A stretch of 64,000 bases of DNA from Thermodesulfovibrio sp. (GCA_020725335.1 DYFF01000006.1:54566-118565), one strand, 5' to 3'; shown: positions 1 through 9,779, counted from the stretch's first letter. The notes: a model not told the origin generated them from the letters alone. Translations and numbers: made by a program.

Positions 1-71
1 GTTTTTCAACAACAGGTATAATAGAAAAAATTTTGCAGAAATATTCAACAAAAAAACCCGCTAACAAAATT

Positions 72-587
72 ATGGATAAGGCAAAAAAAATAAAGTTTTT
101 GATGCTTGATGTAGATGGAGTCCTCACATCCGGTGGAATAATTCTTGATAATGAGAGTAATGAGCTTAAAATTTTTAATGTAAGAGACGGTCATGGACTC
201 GTTATGTTACACAAATCAGGAATAAATATTGCGGTTATCACGGGTAGATACTCTAAAGCATTAGATAGAAGGATGAAAGAATTAGGAATTACAGAAGTAT
301 ATCAAGGCACAAGAGAAAAACTCAAAATTTTTAATGAAATAGTTAAAAAATACAATCTTAAAAAAGAAGAAATTGCAGCCATGGGGGATGACATAATTGA
401 TTTATCGATCTTAAGTAGAGTTGGATTCTCTGCTTCACCTCAGGATGGACATGAAGAAGTAAAAAAGATGGTGGACTATGTTACTGAAAAAAAAGCTGGA
501 GAAGGGGCTGTAAGAGAAATCTGTGATATCATACTCCAATCAAAAAAGCTTTTAGGTAAATTCATAAATGAATATAAGAACATTTAA
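72..587 (+). CDS. kdsC: 3-deoxy-D-manno-octulosonate 8-phosphate phosphatase
   Basis: This is a small HAD-family phosphatase that removes phosphate from Kdo-8-phosphate in the cytoplasm, a step towards the Kdo of lipopolysaccharide. The N-terminal nucleophile motif LDVDGVLTSGG and the late GDDIIDLSIL motif (metal-binding Asp pair) are those of the KdsC/YrbI class, and there is no cap domain. The length of about 170 residues is normal. Neither candidate start has a clear ribosome site. The reading frame stays open upstream to a TTG at 33; the ATG at 72 gives the usual short lead-in to the DxD motif and falls 8 nt after a stop in another frame at 62-64, so I prefer it. The 3' end overlaps pgsA by 20 nt. 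It implies an LPS-bearing outer membrane. Confidence 0.9.
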   Translation: MDKAKKIKFLMLDVDGVLTSGGIILDNESNELKIFNVRDGHGLVMLHKSGINIAVITGRYSKALDRRMKELGITEVYQGTREKLKIFNEIVKKYNLKKEEIAAMGDDIIDLSILSRVGFSASPQDGHEEVKKMVDYVTEKKAGEGAVREICDIILQSKKLLGKFINEYKNI

Positions 588-1104
588 CCTTCCTACCACT
601 TTAACAATTATTCGCATATTAATTATACCCATTTTTGTAATAGAAGCACCTTCTAATCCTCAATTAGGTGCTTTTTTATTTCTTATCGCAGCTGGAACCG
701 ACTTTCTTGATGGCTATTTAGCAAGAAAATTTAAACAGATAACAAAAGTAGGAATTATTTTAGACCCTATCGCTGATAAACTTCTTGTAATCACTGCCCT
801 TATAATTCTTGTTGATCTCGTGAGAATTCCTGCATGGATAGCAACTGTTATTATTCTTAGAGAATTTATAATAACTACATTAAGATTTTATGCGCTCTCA
901 AGAGGAGTAGTTATTCCTGCTGAAAAGGCAGGTAAGGCAAAAACAGTCTTGCAAATGATAGCGATCCTTTTTCTTCTCTTAGCAGAAGAAATCTACGGCA
1001 TAGACTTTTATGATTTAGGACTTGTTTTAATATATATTGCAACATTGGTAGCAGTATATTCTGGGATTCAGTATATTTTCCACTTTTGGAGGAACATAAA
1101 ATGA
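568..1104 (+). CDS. pgsA: CDP-diacylglycerol--glycerol-3-phosphate 3-phosphatidyltransferase
   Basis: This integral membrane enzyme makes phosphatidylglycerophosphate, the committed step to phosphatidylglycerol. The complete CDP-alcohol phosphotransferase signature is visible: D48-G49-x2-A52-R53-x8-G62-x3-D66-x3-D70. Several hydrophobic segments follow. The length of 178 residues is typical. The gene begins inside the end of kdsC and its stop overlaps the plsY start in an ATGA arrangement, so the two lipid genes are probably translationally coupled. Phosphatidylserine synthase shares the signature, but the small size and N-terminal LPTTLTIIRI segment point to PgsA. Confidence 0.93.
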   Translation: MNIRTFNLPTTLTIIRILIIPIFVIEAPSNPQLGAFLFLIAAGTDFLDGYLARKFKQITKVGIILDPIADKLLVITALIILVDLVRIPAWIATVIILREFIITTLRFYALSRGVVIPAEKAGKAKTVLQMIAILFLLLAEEIYGIDFYDLGLVLIYIATLVAVYSGIQYIFHFWRNIK

Positions 1105-1694
1105 GTCTTCTTTTATGTATTTTTGCCTTTATCATTGGCTCTATTCCGTGGGGATATATAATTGGAAAAACAAAGGGAATTGACCTAAGAAAAGTAGGAA
1201 GTGGAAATATCGGCGCTACTAATGTATTAAGAATTATTGGGAAAAAAGAAGCATTAATTACCCTTTTATTAGATATTTCAAAAGGAATTATTCCTGTTTT
1301 AGTTATCAAATTAATTCCATCCTATGGAGATAATCTATTCTTGACAGGCTTAGTAGGAACTTGTGCAATTCTTGGACATTGTTTTTCTCCTTTTTTAAGA
1401 CTCAAAGGAGGAAAAGGTGTTGCAACCACAATTGGTGTTCTTTTAGCCTATACACCTTTAGCTGGATTTATAACCATTATTATATGGATAATTACCTTTA
1501 AATTTAGCAAAATTTCTTCCTTAGGAGCTCTTATTTCATTTACTCTTTTGCCTATAAATGTATATCTTTTAAATTATTCTGATGAAATTATATTTTTTGC
1601 CTTTTTATTTACTATTATTATATATATTAGACATGCACCAAACATTAAGAGATTATTACAAGGGACTGAGTCCAAAATCAGGGAGAAACAATGA
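1101..1694 (+). CDS. plsY: Glycerol-3-phosphate acyltransferase PlsY
   Basis: PlsY is a membrane enzyme that moves an acyl group from acyl-phosphate to glycerol-3-phosphate, the first step of phospholipid synthesis. The family motif GSGNIGATN lies at residues 33-41, and the second loop motif [18 protein letters not shown] is intact. About five hydrophobic segments are present. I chose the ATG at 1101 because GGAGG at 1089-1093 precedes it by a good distance; a TTG at 1086 is in frame but lies before that site. It overlaps pgsA and queC by 4 nt on each side. Confidence 0.93.
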   Translation: MSLLLCIFAFIIGSIPWGYIIGKTKGIDLRKVGSGNIGATNVLRIIGKKEALITLLLDISKGIIPVLVIKLIPSYGDNLFLTGLVGTCAILGHCFSPFLRLKGGKGVATTIGVLLAYTPLAGFITIIIWIITFKFSKISSLGALISFTLLPINVYLLNYSDEIIFFAFLFTIIIYIRHAPNIKRLLQGTESKIREKQ

Positions 1695-2365
1695 AGAAAG
1701 CCATTGTTTTGTTAAGTGGGGGTATTGACTCATGTACAACACTTGCCATAGCAAATTCAGAGGGTTTTGAATGTTATGCGATTTCCTTTGATTATGGTCA
1801 GAGACACAAAATAGAACTTGAATCAGCGAAAAAAGTAGCTAAAAACATAGGTGTAAGAGAACATTTAATTATATCATTTGATTTGAGGAAAATTGGCGGC
1901 TCTGCCCTTACATCAGACATTGATGTTCCAAAAAAGGAAAGTGAAGGAATTCCAGTTACCTATGTCCCTGCAAGAAACACTATTTTTTTAAGCTTTGCGA
2001 TAGCGTGGGCAGAGATTCTTCAATGTCCTAATATTTTCATAGGTGCAAATGTGGTAGATTATTCTGGTTATCCTGATTGCAGGCCTGAATATCTTGAAGC
2101 ATTTGAAAAAATGGCTAATCTTGCAACCAAAATTTCCGTTGAAAGCAATTTCAAATTTAAAATACAGGCACCACTTATTTATTTAACAAAGTCACAAATA
2201 ATTAAAAAAGGATTAGAGTTAGGATTAGATTATTCTCTTACATGGAGTTGCTATGATCCAAAAGGTCATCCTGATAACCCTATCCCTTGTCTTAAATGCC
2301 CAAGCTGCCTTTTTAGATTAAAAGGCTTTGAAGAAGTCGGAATAAAAGATCCTCTAATCAAATGA
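1691..2365 (+). CDS. queC: 7-cyano-7-deazaguanine synthase QueC
   Basis: QueC converts 7-carboxy-7-deazaguanine to preQ0 with ATP and ammonia, for queuosine in tRNA. The PP-loop ATP-binding motif SGGIDS is at residues 9-14. The C-terminal zinc site is present as one Cys followed by the CLKCPSC cluster. The length of 224 residues matches the family. No other queuosine gene lies nearby, so its place between lipid genes reflects operon packing rather than pathway grouping. ATGA overlaps link it to plsY upstream and to the acyltransferase downstream. Confidence 0.94.
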   Translation: MKKAIVLLSGGIDSCTTLAIANSEGFECYAISFDYGQRHKIELESAKKVAKNIGVREHLIISFDLRKIGGSALTSDIDVPKKESEGIPVTYVPARNTIFLSFAIAWAEILQCPNIFIGANVVDYSGYPDCRPEYLEAFEKMANLATKISVESNFKFKIQAPLIYLTKSQIIKKGLELGLDYSLTWSCYDPKGHPDNPIPCLKCPSCLFRLKGFEEVGIKDPLIK

Positions 2366-3069
2366 TAACAGTTAGGCTTTATACAAATGTAATAAAAAAA
2401 ATTATCTTAAGTGCAATAAAAGCAAACAAGGGACAATACTCTTATGAAGAGTTAGTTGTTGACGGATTAAAAATCCTTGATATGATGAGAAATGTTGGCT
2501 GCAAAATAACTATAGAAGGAAAGGAAAATTTAAAAGATTTAAAACCCCCCTGTGTTTTTATTGCTAATCACATGAGCACTCTTGAAACGCTTGTGCTCCC
2601 AGCCGTTATTGGAAAAGAGTTTAAAGTAACCTTTGTTGTTAAAAAATCATTGTTAAAATATCCTTTTTTTGGTAAGATTTTATCTGCTTTAAATCCAATA
2701 CCTGTAACAAGAGAGAATCCAAAGGAAGATTATAAAATAGTTTTACAGGAAGGGCTCAAAAGATTACAAGAAGGGATATCCATAATAGTTTTTCCTCAAG
2801 CAACAAGAGAAATTACTTTTGAACCTTCTAAATTTAATACCTTAGGAATTAAACTTGCCAAAAAAGCAAATATACCCGCTGTTCCAATTGCGCTTAGAAC
2901 TGACGCATGGGGAGTAGGCAGAATATTTAAAGATTTTGGTAAAATTGATACCTCTAAACCCATATGTTTTTATATTGGAAAGCCTCTATATATTCAAGAT
3001 AAGGGAGTAAAGGAACATTTGGAAATCATTGATTTCATTCAATATTCTTTGAGCAAATGTTATAATTAA
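2362..3069 (+). CDS. Lysophospholipid acyltransferase (PlsC-like)
   Basis: This protein belongs to the PlsC-type acyltransferases, which usually acylate 1-acyl-glycerol-3-phosphate. The catalytic block reads NHMSTLE (N69, H70, E75): the usual H-x4-D is H-x4-E here. The usual FPEGTRS block reads FPQATRE at 144-150. Both changes are conservative enough to keep activity but mark a subgroup. The gene sits just downstream of pgsA and plsY, which supports a role in glycerophospholipid synthesis, although lipid A or another acceptor cannot be excluded. No strong membrane helix is seen, which suggests peripheral membrane attachment. Confidence 0.75.
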   Translation: MITVRLYTNVIKKIILSAIKANKGQYSYEELVVDGLKILDMMRNVGCKITIEGKENLKDLKPPCVFIANHMSTLETLVLPAVIGKEFKVTFVVKKSLLKYPFFGKILSALNPIPVTRENPKEDYKIVLQEGLKRLQEGISIIVFPQATREITFEPSKFNTLGIKLAKKANIPAVPIALRTDAWGVGRIFKDFGKIDTSKPICFYIGKPLYIQDKGVKEHLEIIDFIQYSLSKCYN

Positions 3070-3071
3070 AT

Positions 3072-4334
3072 ATGTTTTACGCTGACCTTCATATTCATTC
3101 AAAATTTTCAAGAGCAACAAGCAAAGACATGAATCTTGAAACCATTGAGCAATGGGCTCAGATAAAGGGAATTAAATTAATTGGCACGGGTGATTTTACT
3201 CATCCTCAATGGCTTAAAGAAATAGAAAAAAATCTCGATGATGAGGGCAATGGTTTATTTACATTGAAAAGACAATATAAAAAAGATGTTCCCGAATCTT
3301 GCAGAGAAAAGGTTTTTTTTATTCTTTCCTCTGAAATAAGCTGCATCTATCAAAAAAATGGCAAATTAAGAAAAATTCACTTAGTAATTTTATCCCCCTC
3401 TTTAAAAGATGTTAGTAAAATAAATCATGCCTTAACTCAAATAGGCAGTCTTCTTTCTGATGGAAGACCTATTCTTGGAGTTGATGCAAAAGAATTAACT
3501 AAAATTGTACTTGAATTAAGCCCTGACTCATTAATAATTCCTGCCCATGCTTGGACTCCTCATTTTTCAATTTTTGGCTCTCAATCAGGTTTTGATAGCA
3601 TTGAAGAATGCTTTGAAGAATTAACTCCCTATATTTACGCCATTGAAACAGGTTTAAGCTCAGACCCAAGGATGAACTGGCGATTAAGCAAACTTGATAA
3701 AATAATTCTCATATCCAACTCTGATGCCCATTCACCAGCGAAAATAGGAAGGGAAGCGAATATTTTTGATACTGAAATTAACTATAAAGCAATAACTGAA
3801 GCAATAAAAACAGGAAAAGGATTTCTCGGTACAGTGGAGTTTTTCCCTGAAGAAGGGAAATACCACTATGATGGGCACAGAGCATGTGGCATAAGGCTCT
3901 CACCAAAAGAGACCATAAAAAGAAACTATCTCTGCCCAGTATGCAGCAAAAAAGTTACTGTAGGGGTTATGCATAGAGTAGAAATACTCGCAGATCGTGA
4001 AGAGGGTAGAAAACCTCCTCAGGCACCTCCCTTTAAGTCAATTATACCTCTTCAGGAGATAATTGCAGAGATTAATAAAAGTTCAACCCAAAGTAAAAGT
4101 GTATCAAATCTTTACATCAAAGCTATTCACAATTTAGGAAGCGAATACAGCATACTTTTAACAAAAGACCTAAAAGAAATAGAAAGATTTAATGAACTTC
4201 TCGCAGTGGCAGTTGATAGAATGAGAAAAGGTAAAATTGCTGTTGAGCCTGGTTACGACGGAGAATACGGTAAGATAAAAGTTTTTGGTGAGCCCTGTGA
4301 ACCCGCAATTAAAGGGCAGGCATTACTTTTTTAG
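3072..4334 (+). CDS. Endonuclease Q family protein (PHP-domain nuclease)
   Basis: The N-terminus ADLHIHSKFS (D5, H7, H9) starts a PHP metal-dependent hydrolase domain, and the later SNSDAHSP block supplies further metal ligands. A zinc-ribbon-like region around residues 270-305 contains CGIRLSP and CPVCSKK. This layout and the length of 420 match the family once called TIGR00375. Its archaeal members are endonuclease Q, which nicks DNA 5' of deaminated bases and abasic sites. The last five residues are QALLF, which fit the bacterial sliding-clamp-binding pattern Q-x-x-L-F. The stop codon is followed immediately by the start of a helicase gene, which supports a DNA-repair role. Confidence 0.8.
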   Translation: MFYADLHIHSKFSRATSKDMNLETIEQWAQIKGIKLIGTGDFTHPQWLKEIEKNLDDEGNGLFTLKRQYKKDVPESCREKVFFILSSEISCIYQKNGKLRKIHLVILSPSLKDVSKINHALTQIGSLLSDGRPILGVDAKELTKIVLELSPDSLIIPAHAWTPHFSIFGSQSGFDSIEECFEELTPYIYAIETGLSSDPRMNWRLSKLDKIILISNSDAHSPAKIGREANIFDTEINYKAITEAIKTGKGFLGTVEFFPEEGKYHYDGHRACGIRLSPKETIKRNYLCPVCSKKVTVGVMHRVEILADREEGRKPPQAPPFKSIIPLQEIIAEINKSSTQSKSVSNLYIKAIHNLGSEYSILLTKDLKEIERFNELLAVAVDRMRKGKIAVEPGYDGEYGKIKVFGEPCEPAIKGQALLF

Positions 4335-5999
4335 ATGAATCTAAATAAAAATCAAAAATTAGCTGTAGAAAGTTCAGATAAATATCTATGTGTTTTAGCA
4401 GGTCCAGGGACAGGAAAAACCCTTACCATTACAGCAAAAATAATCCATCTCCTAAAAAAAGGATTAGAACCTGAAGAAATAGCTGCTCTAACCTTCACTC
4501 AAAAGGCAGCCCTTGAAATGAGAGAGAGAGTCCTAAAACATCTCGAAAGGAAAGAAGACTCACCTTTTATTGGTACCTTTCATCTTTTGTGCATAAGACT
4601 TTTAAGAGAATTTCTTCCAGAAAAGGAAAAACACTTTCAACTATGCACAAAAACAAAACAAAAGGATATAATCCATAGTCTTGGCGAAAAAAATGCTGAT
4701 AGAATTATTGAAAAAATATCGAAATTTAAAAACAGGGGATTATCCTTAGATGATAAGACCTATTCAATATATGAAAAATACGAGGCAAGAAAAAAAGAAC
4801 TTAATCTTCTTGACTTTGATGACCTATTGATTAAAACTCTCGAAATGCTAAAAGAAAGGGAAATTCCACAATTTTTTAGTCACATTATTGTCGATGAATT
4901 TCAAGACATAAACAAGATTCAGTATGAAATCATAAAAAGACTTTTAAAAGAAAAGGGTTCTCTCTCAGTTTTTGGGGATCCAGACCAGGCAATATATTCA
5001 TTTAGAGGGTCTGAAATAGACCTCTTTTTAAATTTACCTACAGACTTTAAAAACCTTACTCTCTTGAATCTTTCTCTTAATTATCGATCTCAAGCAAATA
5101 TAGTAGCTGCATCAAATAAGTTTATTACAGCAAATACAAAGAGATTTTCAAAAAGAATTGAACCAACGAAACCTTCTACAACTCCATTAGTTTTAATTGA
5201 AGTAGGAGATGAATATGAAGAAGCAAAAATTATTCTTAAGGAGATAAAAAAAAGGCTTGGAGCAACTGACTTTACAGAATTATATAGCAATAAAGAAGAA
5301 ACACCCTACAGTTACAGCAGTTTTGCAATTCTTGCAAGGACTAACAAACAGTTGAAAATTATCAAGGAACAATTGATAAAAGAGGGTATTCCTATAAAAA
5401 CAATAAAAAAAGATGCTGACACATGGATAGAATCGTTTATAAAAAATTTTTCTTCTTTCTTATCAAATCAGACTATATCAAAAAAACTTGTAACCTATAT
5501 TCCTTTATATGAATTTTTAGAATCCTCAGGTATTTTTGAAAGTTTACATGAATATGAAGCCCAGGTAATCCGAAACATAGCATTAAGCTATAAAAAAGGA
5601 ACTATAATTGAACAAATTCAAGCATTTTTAGATGAACTTCATGGCATGACTTCCTTTGACCTCTTTCCAGAAACACTTAATGCTGTGAGTTTACTTACTC
5701 TTCACAGTACAAAGGGGCTGGAATTTCCTATAGTCTTTATTGCAGGATTTGAAGAAGGACTTATACCCTACACATTATCCTCTGAGTGGGATATAGAAGA
5801 AGAAAGAAGACTTTTTTATGTAGGAATGACACGAGCCATGGATGAATTGATTCTTCTCCATGCGAACAGTAGATTCATACACGGAGAAAGAGTATCTCTT
5901 CCTGTTTCCTCTTTTTTAAAGGAAATCCCAGAAGAATATTTAGAAACAAAAAAAATCCGTCCTAAAAAGGACGGACCCTCACAGAAAGAGCTTTTTTAA
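4335..5999 (+). CDS. UvrD/Rep-type DNA helicase
   Basis: This is a superfamily 1 helicase. The Walker A block AGPGTGKT (22-29), the Q-motif near NKNQKLAV, motif [11 protein letters not shown], motif [15 protein letters not shown], motif IV LNYRSQ and motif [18 protein letters not shown] are all present. At 554 residues it is shorter than UvrD or PcrA (about 720), mainly through reduced accessory subdomains and C-terminal tail. It starts directly after the endonuclease Q stop codon, so the two are almost certainly cotranslated and may work together in repair. The protein ends in QKELF, again Q-x-x-L-F. The stop overlaps that of the convergent PfpI gene by 4 nt. Confidence 0.88.
   Translation: MNLNKNQKLAVESSDKYLCVLAGPGTGKTLTITAKIIHLLKKGLEPEEIAALTFTQKAALEMRERVLKHLERKEDSPFIGTFHLLCIRLLREFLPEKEKHFQLCTKTKQKDIIHSLGEKNADRIIEKISKFKNRGLSLDDKTYSIYEKYEARKKELNLLDFDDLLIKTLEMLKEREIPQFFSHIIVDEFQDINKIQYEIIKRLLKEKGSLSVFGDPDQAIYSFRGSEIDLFLNLPTDFKNLTLLNLSLNYRSQANIVAASNKFITANTKRFSKRIEPTKPSTTPLVLIEVGDEYEEAKIILKEIKKRLGATDFTELYSNKEETPYSYSSFAILARTNKQLKIIKEQLIKEGIPIKTIKKDADTWIESFIKNFSSFLSNQTISKKLVTYIPLYEFLESSGIFESLHEYEAQVIRNIALSYKKGTIIEQIQAFLDELHGMTSFDLFPETLNAVSLLTLHSTKGLEFPIVFIAGFEEGLIPYTLSSEWDIEEERRLFYVGMTRAMDELILLHANSRFIHGERVSLPVSSFLKEIPEEYLETKKIRPKKDGPSQKELF
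5957..5974. terminator. Hairpin in the 3' coding end of the helicase gene
   Basis: CCGTCCT and AGGACGG form a perfect 7-bp stem with an AAAA loop, inside the last codons of the helicase gene. A run of six T follows 18 nt later. It may stabilise mRNA ends or contribute to termination between the convergent genes, but it lacks an adjacent U-tract, so termination is only a suggestion. Confidence 0.35.
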
Positions 6000-6580
6000 G
6001 CTTTAATCTTAGTTCCAATGAGTTCAAGAAACTTCTTTATCCATTCAGGATGAGCTGGCCATGCAGGAGCAGTAACAATATTTCCATCCACACAGGCATT
6101 TGAATAAGTAGCATTAACATCACACCATTTACCTCCTGCAAGTAAAATTTCAGCTTTTACTGCAGGATAGGCAGTAAGTGTTCTACCTTTTATCACATCA
6201 GCAGCAGTAAGTAACTGTATTCCATGACAAATAGCAGCCACAGGTTTACCAGAGGTAACAAAATGTTTTACTATCTCAAGCACCTTTTCATTAAGCCTCA
6301 AATATTCAGGAGCTCTTCCTCCTGGGATAACAAGAGCATCATATTTTTTCGGGTCAATTTTGTCAAAATTAGCATTAATCATAAAATTATGTCCTCTTTT
6401 CTCCGTATAAGTCTGATCACCTTCAAAATCATGGATTGCTGTTTTAACAGTATCTCCTGCTTTTTTGCCAGGACATACTACATGAACAGTATGTCCTACC
6501 ATTTTAAGCATCTGGAAAGGAACCATTGCCTCGTAATCCTCAACAAAATCTCCTACAAGCATTAAAATTTTCTTTGCCAT
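5996..6580 (-). CDS. DJ-1/PfpI family protein
   Basis: This cytoplasmic protein has the class I glutamine-amidotransferase-like fold. The nucleophile elbow AAICHG carries C118 followed by H119, and an acidic residue (E14) lies in the FVEDYE segment, as in PfpI/DJ-1 proteins. Family members act as proteases, deglycases or chaperones, and the sequence alone does not decide which. The length of 194 residues is close to the PfpI norm. A good ribosome site (GGAGGTG) lies just before the ATG. It is transcribed divergently from mlaE and ends tail-to-tail with the helicase gene. Confidence 0.85.
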   Translation of the reverse strand: MAKKILMLVGDFVEDYEAMVPFQMLKMVGHTVHVVCPGKKAGDTVKTAIHDFEGDQTYTEKRGHNFMINANFDKIDPKKYDALVIPGGRAPEYLRLNEKVLEIVKHFVTSGKPVAAICHGIQLLTAADVIKGRTLTAYPAVKAEILLAGGKWCDVNATYSNACVDGNIVTAPAWPAHPEWIKKFLELIGTKIKA

Positions 6581-6644
6581 GTTACACCTCCATAGGAATT
6601 TATTAAATTATAACGTATTTTATGTTAAGATATTTTTGTTTTCT

Positions 6645-7421
6645 ATGAAATTCATTACTAAAATTCAAAAAAATATTTATGATTTACAAAACTTTTATCT
6701 AATTTGCATAAATTCCTTACTAAAACTTTTCAGAAAACCTTTTTATTTGGATGACATAGTAGAACAGATGGAATATGCAGGTGCCTCTTCAGTTTTTATT
6801 GTCTCCTTGGTATGTCTTTTTGTTGGTATGGCATTGAGTTTACAGTTAAGTGCAGAACTCAGCGGACTTGGTTTAAAAATGTATACGGGTAAAATTGTAG
6901 GTATAGCTGTAATAAGAGAGATAGGTCCTTTAGTAACAGCCTTGGTATTTATTGGCAGAGTAGGAGCAGGACAGGCTGCTGAAATCGGCTCGATGATACT
7001 TGGACACCAAATCGATACACTAAGAGTATATGGTATTGATCCGATTAAAAAAGTAGTAATTCCAAGAGTAATTGCCTCAGTTATTATGCTACCCTGTTTA
7101 ACAATCATAGGAGACTTAATATGTCTTTTTGGTGGCTATTATATAGCAGTTTTTGTAAGTAATCAAAGTGGCTCTTTTTACTGGTCAAGCATAATTAAAG
7201 AACTCACCTTTGAGAATGTTTTTTCTGGTTCAATAAAGCCCTTTATTTTTGGTTACCTAATTTCATGTATAAGCTGTTTCTACGGGCTTACTACACGAGG
7301 CGGAGCAAAAGGACTAAGAACATCAACAACAAAGGCAGTTGTTACATCAATAGTAGTGGTAATTGCAACGGATTTTGTGCTTACAAGAATACTTCTTTAT
7401 GCATTAGGATTTAGCGTATGA
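6645..7421 (+). CDS. mlaE: MlaE-family lipid ABC transporter permease
   Basis: This is the inner-membrane permease of an Mla-type system that moves phospholipids between inner and outer membranes. The segment GPLVTALVFIGRVGAGQAAEIGSM is the family hallmark, and the length of 258 residues is standard. The frame is open upstream to 6579, but that ATG overlaps the divergent PfpI start. The ATG at 6645 gives the normal MlaE N-terminus, though without a strong ribosome site. The stop overlaps mlaF by 4 nt. No MCE-domain MlaD gene follows, which is unusual for the locus. Confidence 0.88.
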   Translation: MKFITKIQKNIYDLQNFYLICINSLLKLFRKPFYLDDIVEQMEYAGASSVFIVSLVCLFVGMALSLQLSAELSGLGLKMYTGKIVGIAVIREIGPLVTALVFIGRVGAGQAAEIGSMILGHQIDTLRVYGIDPIKKVVIPRVIASVIMLPCLTIIGDLICLFGGYYIAVFVSNQSGSFYWSSIIKELTFENVFSGSIKPFIFGYLISCISCFYGLTTRGGAKGLRTSTTKAVVTSIVVVIATDFVLTRILLYALGFSV

Positions 7422-8161
7422 TAGTATTCGATGATGTATGGTTTTCTTATGGAGATAGGGAAGTACTTAAAGGAGTAAGTTTTTCTGCAAACTTTGATGA
7501 ACGTATAGCGGTTCTTGGTGAAAGCGGAGAAGGTAAAACAACAATTTTAAAACTTATTTTAGGATTGATTGTACCAGATAAAGGGAAAATAATTATTGAT
7601 GGAGTAGATATAACCCAATTAGATGAAGAAGAATTAATCCCGATAAGAAGACAATTCAGTATAGTCTTTCAAGAAGGAGCACTCTTTGACTCACTGCCTG
7701 TCAAGGAAAATGTAGCATTTTTTATGAGAGAGATTTTAAAGCTTCCTGACGAGCAAATTTATAAAAGGGTAAGCGAGCTACTCAATAGAGTTGGAGTTAT
7801 AGATGCAGAGGAACTTATGCCAGAAGAACTAAGTGGTGGAATGCATAGGAGAGTAGCAATTGCAAGAGCATTGGCAGCAGGAAAAACAAAGATGTTCCTC
7901 TATGACGAACCAACTGCAGGACTTGACCCCATTAACTCTGAAAGAATAATGTCGCTCATAGAAGACCTTGCAAACAAGGAAAATATAGGTTTCATGATAA
8001 TAACCCATGTAGTGTATGTGGCATGGCAACTTTGTAATAGATTTATCTTCATCAAAGACGGAAGCATTTTATTTGACGGAAATAAAAAAGAGCTTATTTT
8101 AACTGAAATACCCGCTGTGAAAGATTTTATCAAAGAATTATTTTTCAGGGTTGAAGGATAA
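7418..8161 (+). CDS. mlaF: MlaF-family ABC transporter ATP-binding protein
   Basis: This ATPase drives the MlaE permease. Walker A is GESGEGKT (34-41), the signature is LSGGMHRRVAIARAL, Walker B is MFLYDEPTAGLDP, and the switch His is in IITHVV. The length of 247 residues is normal. The ATGA overlap with mlaE indicates coupled translation of the two subunits. The next gene starts 80 nt later with its own ribosome site and is functionally unrelated, so the Mla unit here is only two genes. Confidence 0.9.
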   Translation: MIVFDDVWFSYGDREVLKGVSFSANFDERIAVLGESGEGKTTILKLILGLIVPDKGKIIIDGVDITQLDEEELIPIRRQFSIVFQEGALFDSLPVKENVAFFMREILKLPDEQIYKRVSELLNRVGVIDAEELMPEELSGGMHRRVAIARALAAGKTKMFLYDEPTAGLDPINSERIMSLIEDLANKENIGFMIITHVVYVAWQLCNRFIFIKDGSILFDGNKKELILTEIPAVKDFIKELFFRVEG

Positions 8162-8240
8162 CTTTACTTTAGAAACAATAGCCATATTTTACCTTTTTGA
8201 TTTAAAATAAAAAATTAATCTTTAAAATCGGAGGTGGGAG

Positions 8241-9488
8241 ATGAAATATGTAAAGGGACTTAAATGCAGGGAGTGTGGAAGAGAATACCCTGTTGAGCCC
8301 ATATATGTTTGTGAATTCTGTTTCGGACCCTTAGAAGCAATTTATGATTATGGAAAGATAAAAAGAGCTTTAACAAGAAAAACTATAGAAAAAAGACCAA
8401 AAACACTATGGAGATATAAAGAACTTCTACCAATAGATGGTGAACCACAAGTAGGGCTTAGCTCAGGTTTTACTCCTCTTGTAAAAGCTGACATTCTTGC
8501 TAAATATTTAGGAGTAAAGGAACTTTACATAAAAGATGATACAGTCAACCATCCCACGCTTTCCTTTAAAGATAGAGTTGTTGCTGTAGCACTTACAAAG
8601 GCGAAAGAGTTTGGCTTTGACACTGTTGCCTGCGCTTCTACTGGTAATCTTGCTCATGCTGTTTCAGCTCATGGAGCAAAATCAGGTTTTAATAGGTTTA
8701 TTTTTATTCCTGCCTCCCTTGAGCAGAGCAAAATTACAGCATCCATTGTTTATGAGCCAAATTTAGTTGCTGTAGACGGAAACTATGACGATGTAAACAG
8801 ACTATGTAGTGAAATTGCAAACAAATACAGATGGGCATTCGTAAATATAAATATTCGTCCCTTTTATGCTGAAGGCTCAAAAACCATAGGTTTTGAAATA
8901 GTTGAACAGCTTGGGTGGGATACACCTGATAGCATTGTTGTGCCTTGTGCAAGTGGTTCATTGCTTACAAAAGTATGGAAAGCATTAAAAGAATTTAAAG
9001 AAATTGGCATACTAAAAGAAGTGGAAACAAAAATATACGGTGCTCAAGCAACTGGATGTTCACCCATATCTACAGCCTTCAAACAAGGAACAGATGTAAT
9101 CAGACCTGTAAAACCCAATACAGTAGCTAAATCTCTTGCTATTGGGAATCCTGCTGATGGTTTTTACGCTCTGCAGGCTGTGAGAGAAAGCGGAGGAGCA
9201 ATGGAAGATGTATCAGATGAAGAAATAATTGATGCAATAAAGTTGCTTGCAAAAACAGAAGGTATCTTTGCTGAAACAGCTGGAGGAGTAACCCTTGCTA
9301 CTTATATTAAACTTCTTAAGGAAGGTAAGATTGATAAGAAAGACTGCACAGTACTATGTATTACTGGTAATGGGTTAAAAACAGCAGAGGTTTTAGACGG
9401 TAAAACAGCAGAAGTTTACCATATTAAACCGAATCTTGCTTCTTTTGAAGAAGCTTTAAGTATGATAAAACAAAAGGGAGGGAAATAA
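8241..9488 (+). CDS. Threonine synthase-like PLP enzyme with zinc ribbon
   Basis: This is a fold-type II PLP enzyme. The PLP lysine is K110 in TLSFKDR, with the phosphate-binding STGNLAHA loop downstream. An N-terminal zinc ribbon uses C9/C12 and C24/C27, as in many threonine synthases. The family converts O-phosphohomoserine to threonine, but relatives make cysteine, cysteate or homocysteine. A sulfur-carrier-like gene begins 1 nt after its stop and a second threonine synthase lies 0.5 kb on, so this copy may have a sulfur-related job. It has an excellent GGAGGTGGG ribosome site. The family is secure; the substrate is not. Confidence 0.82.
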   Translation: MKYVKGLKCRECGREYPVEPIYVCEFCFGPLEAIYDYGKIKRALTRKTIEKRPKTLWRYKELLPIDGEPQVGLSSGFTPLVKADILAKYLGVKELYIKDDTVNHPTLSFKDRVVAVALTKAKEFGFDTVACASTGNLAHAVSAHGAKSGFNRFIFIPASLEQSKITASIVYEPNLVAVDGNYDDVNRLCSEIANKYRWAFVNINIRPFYAEGSKTIGFEIVEQLGWDTPDSIVVPCASGSLLTKVWKALKEFKEIGILKEVETKIYGAQATGCSPISTAFKQGTDVIRPVKPNTVAKSLAIGNPADGFYALQAVRESGGAMEDVSDEEIIDAIKLLAKTEGIFAETAGGVTLATYIKLLKEGKIDKKDCTVLCITGNGLKTAEVLDGKTAEVYHIKPNLASFEEALSMIKQKGGK

Positions 9489-9489
9489 A

Positions 9490-9768
9490 ATGGCAGTAAA
9501 AGTTTTAATACCAACCCCACTTCAAAAGCTCACCAATGGAAAAGATGTGGTTGAAGCAGAAGCTGGTAAGATTATAGATATAATCAATTCTCTTGATAAA
9601 ACTTTTCCTGGTCTTGCAGAACGACTTTGTCAGGATGGTAAGATAAGAAGGTTTATCAATGTTTACGTAAATGAGGAAGATGTAAGATTTCTTCAGGGAG
9701 AAGAAACTATAGTTAAAGACGGTGACGAAGTATCAATTGTTCCTGCAATAGCAGGAGGCAGCTATTAA
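9490..9768 (+). CDS. MoaD/ThiS-like sulfur-carrier protein
   Basis: This 92-residue beta-grasp protein ends IAGGSY. The Gly-Gly that carries thiocarboxylate in MoaD/ThiS proteins is at 89-90 and is followed by two extra residues. Carriers with such tails (CysO-like and QbsE-like) must be trimmed by a JAMM/Mec+ metalloprotease before activation. None is visible in this window. Its position between two PLP beta-replacement enzymes suggests that it delivers sulfide for cysteine or homocysteine synthesis, as in the ThiS-dependent homocysteine system described in Wolinella. That role is an inference; molybdopterin synthesis is less likely because no moa genes are near. Confidence 0.83.
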   Translation: MAVKVLIPTPLQKLTNGKDVVEAEAGKIIDIINSLDKTFPGLAERLCQDGKIRRFINVYVNEEDVRFLQGEETIVKDGDEVSIVPAIAGGSY

Positions 9769-9779
9769 AGGAGGACATT

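Noticed and set aside
911..1309. Minus-strand ORF of 132 codons over pgsA/plsY.
   Set aside because: It is antisense to two well-supported genes, has no ribosome site and resembles no protein.
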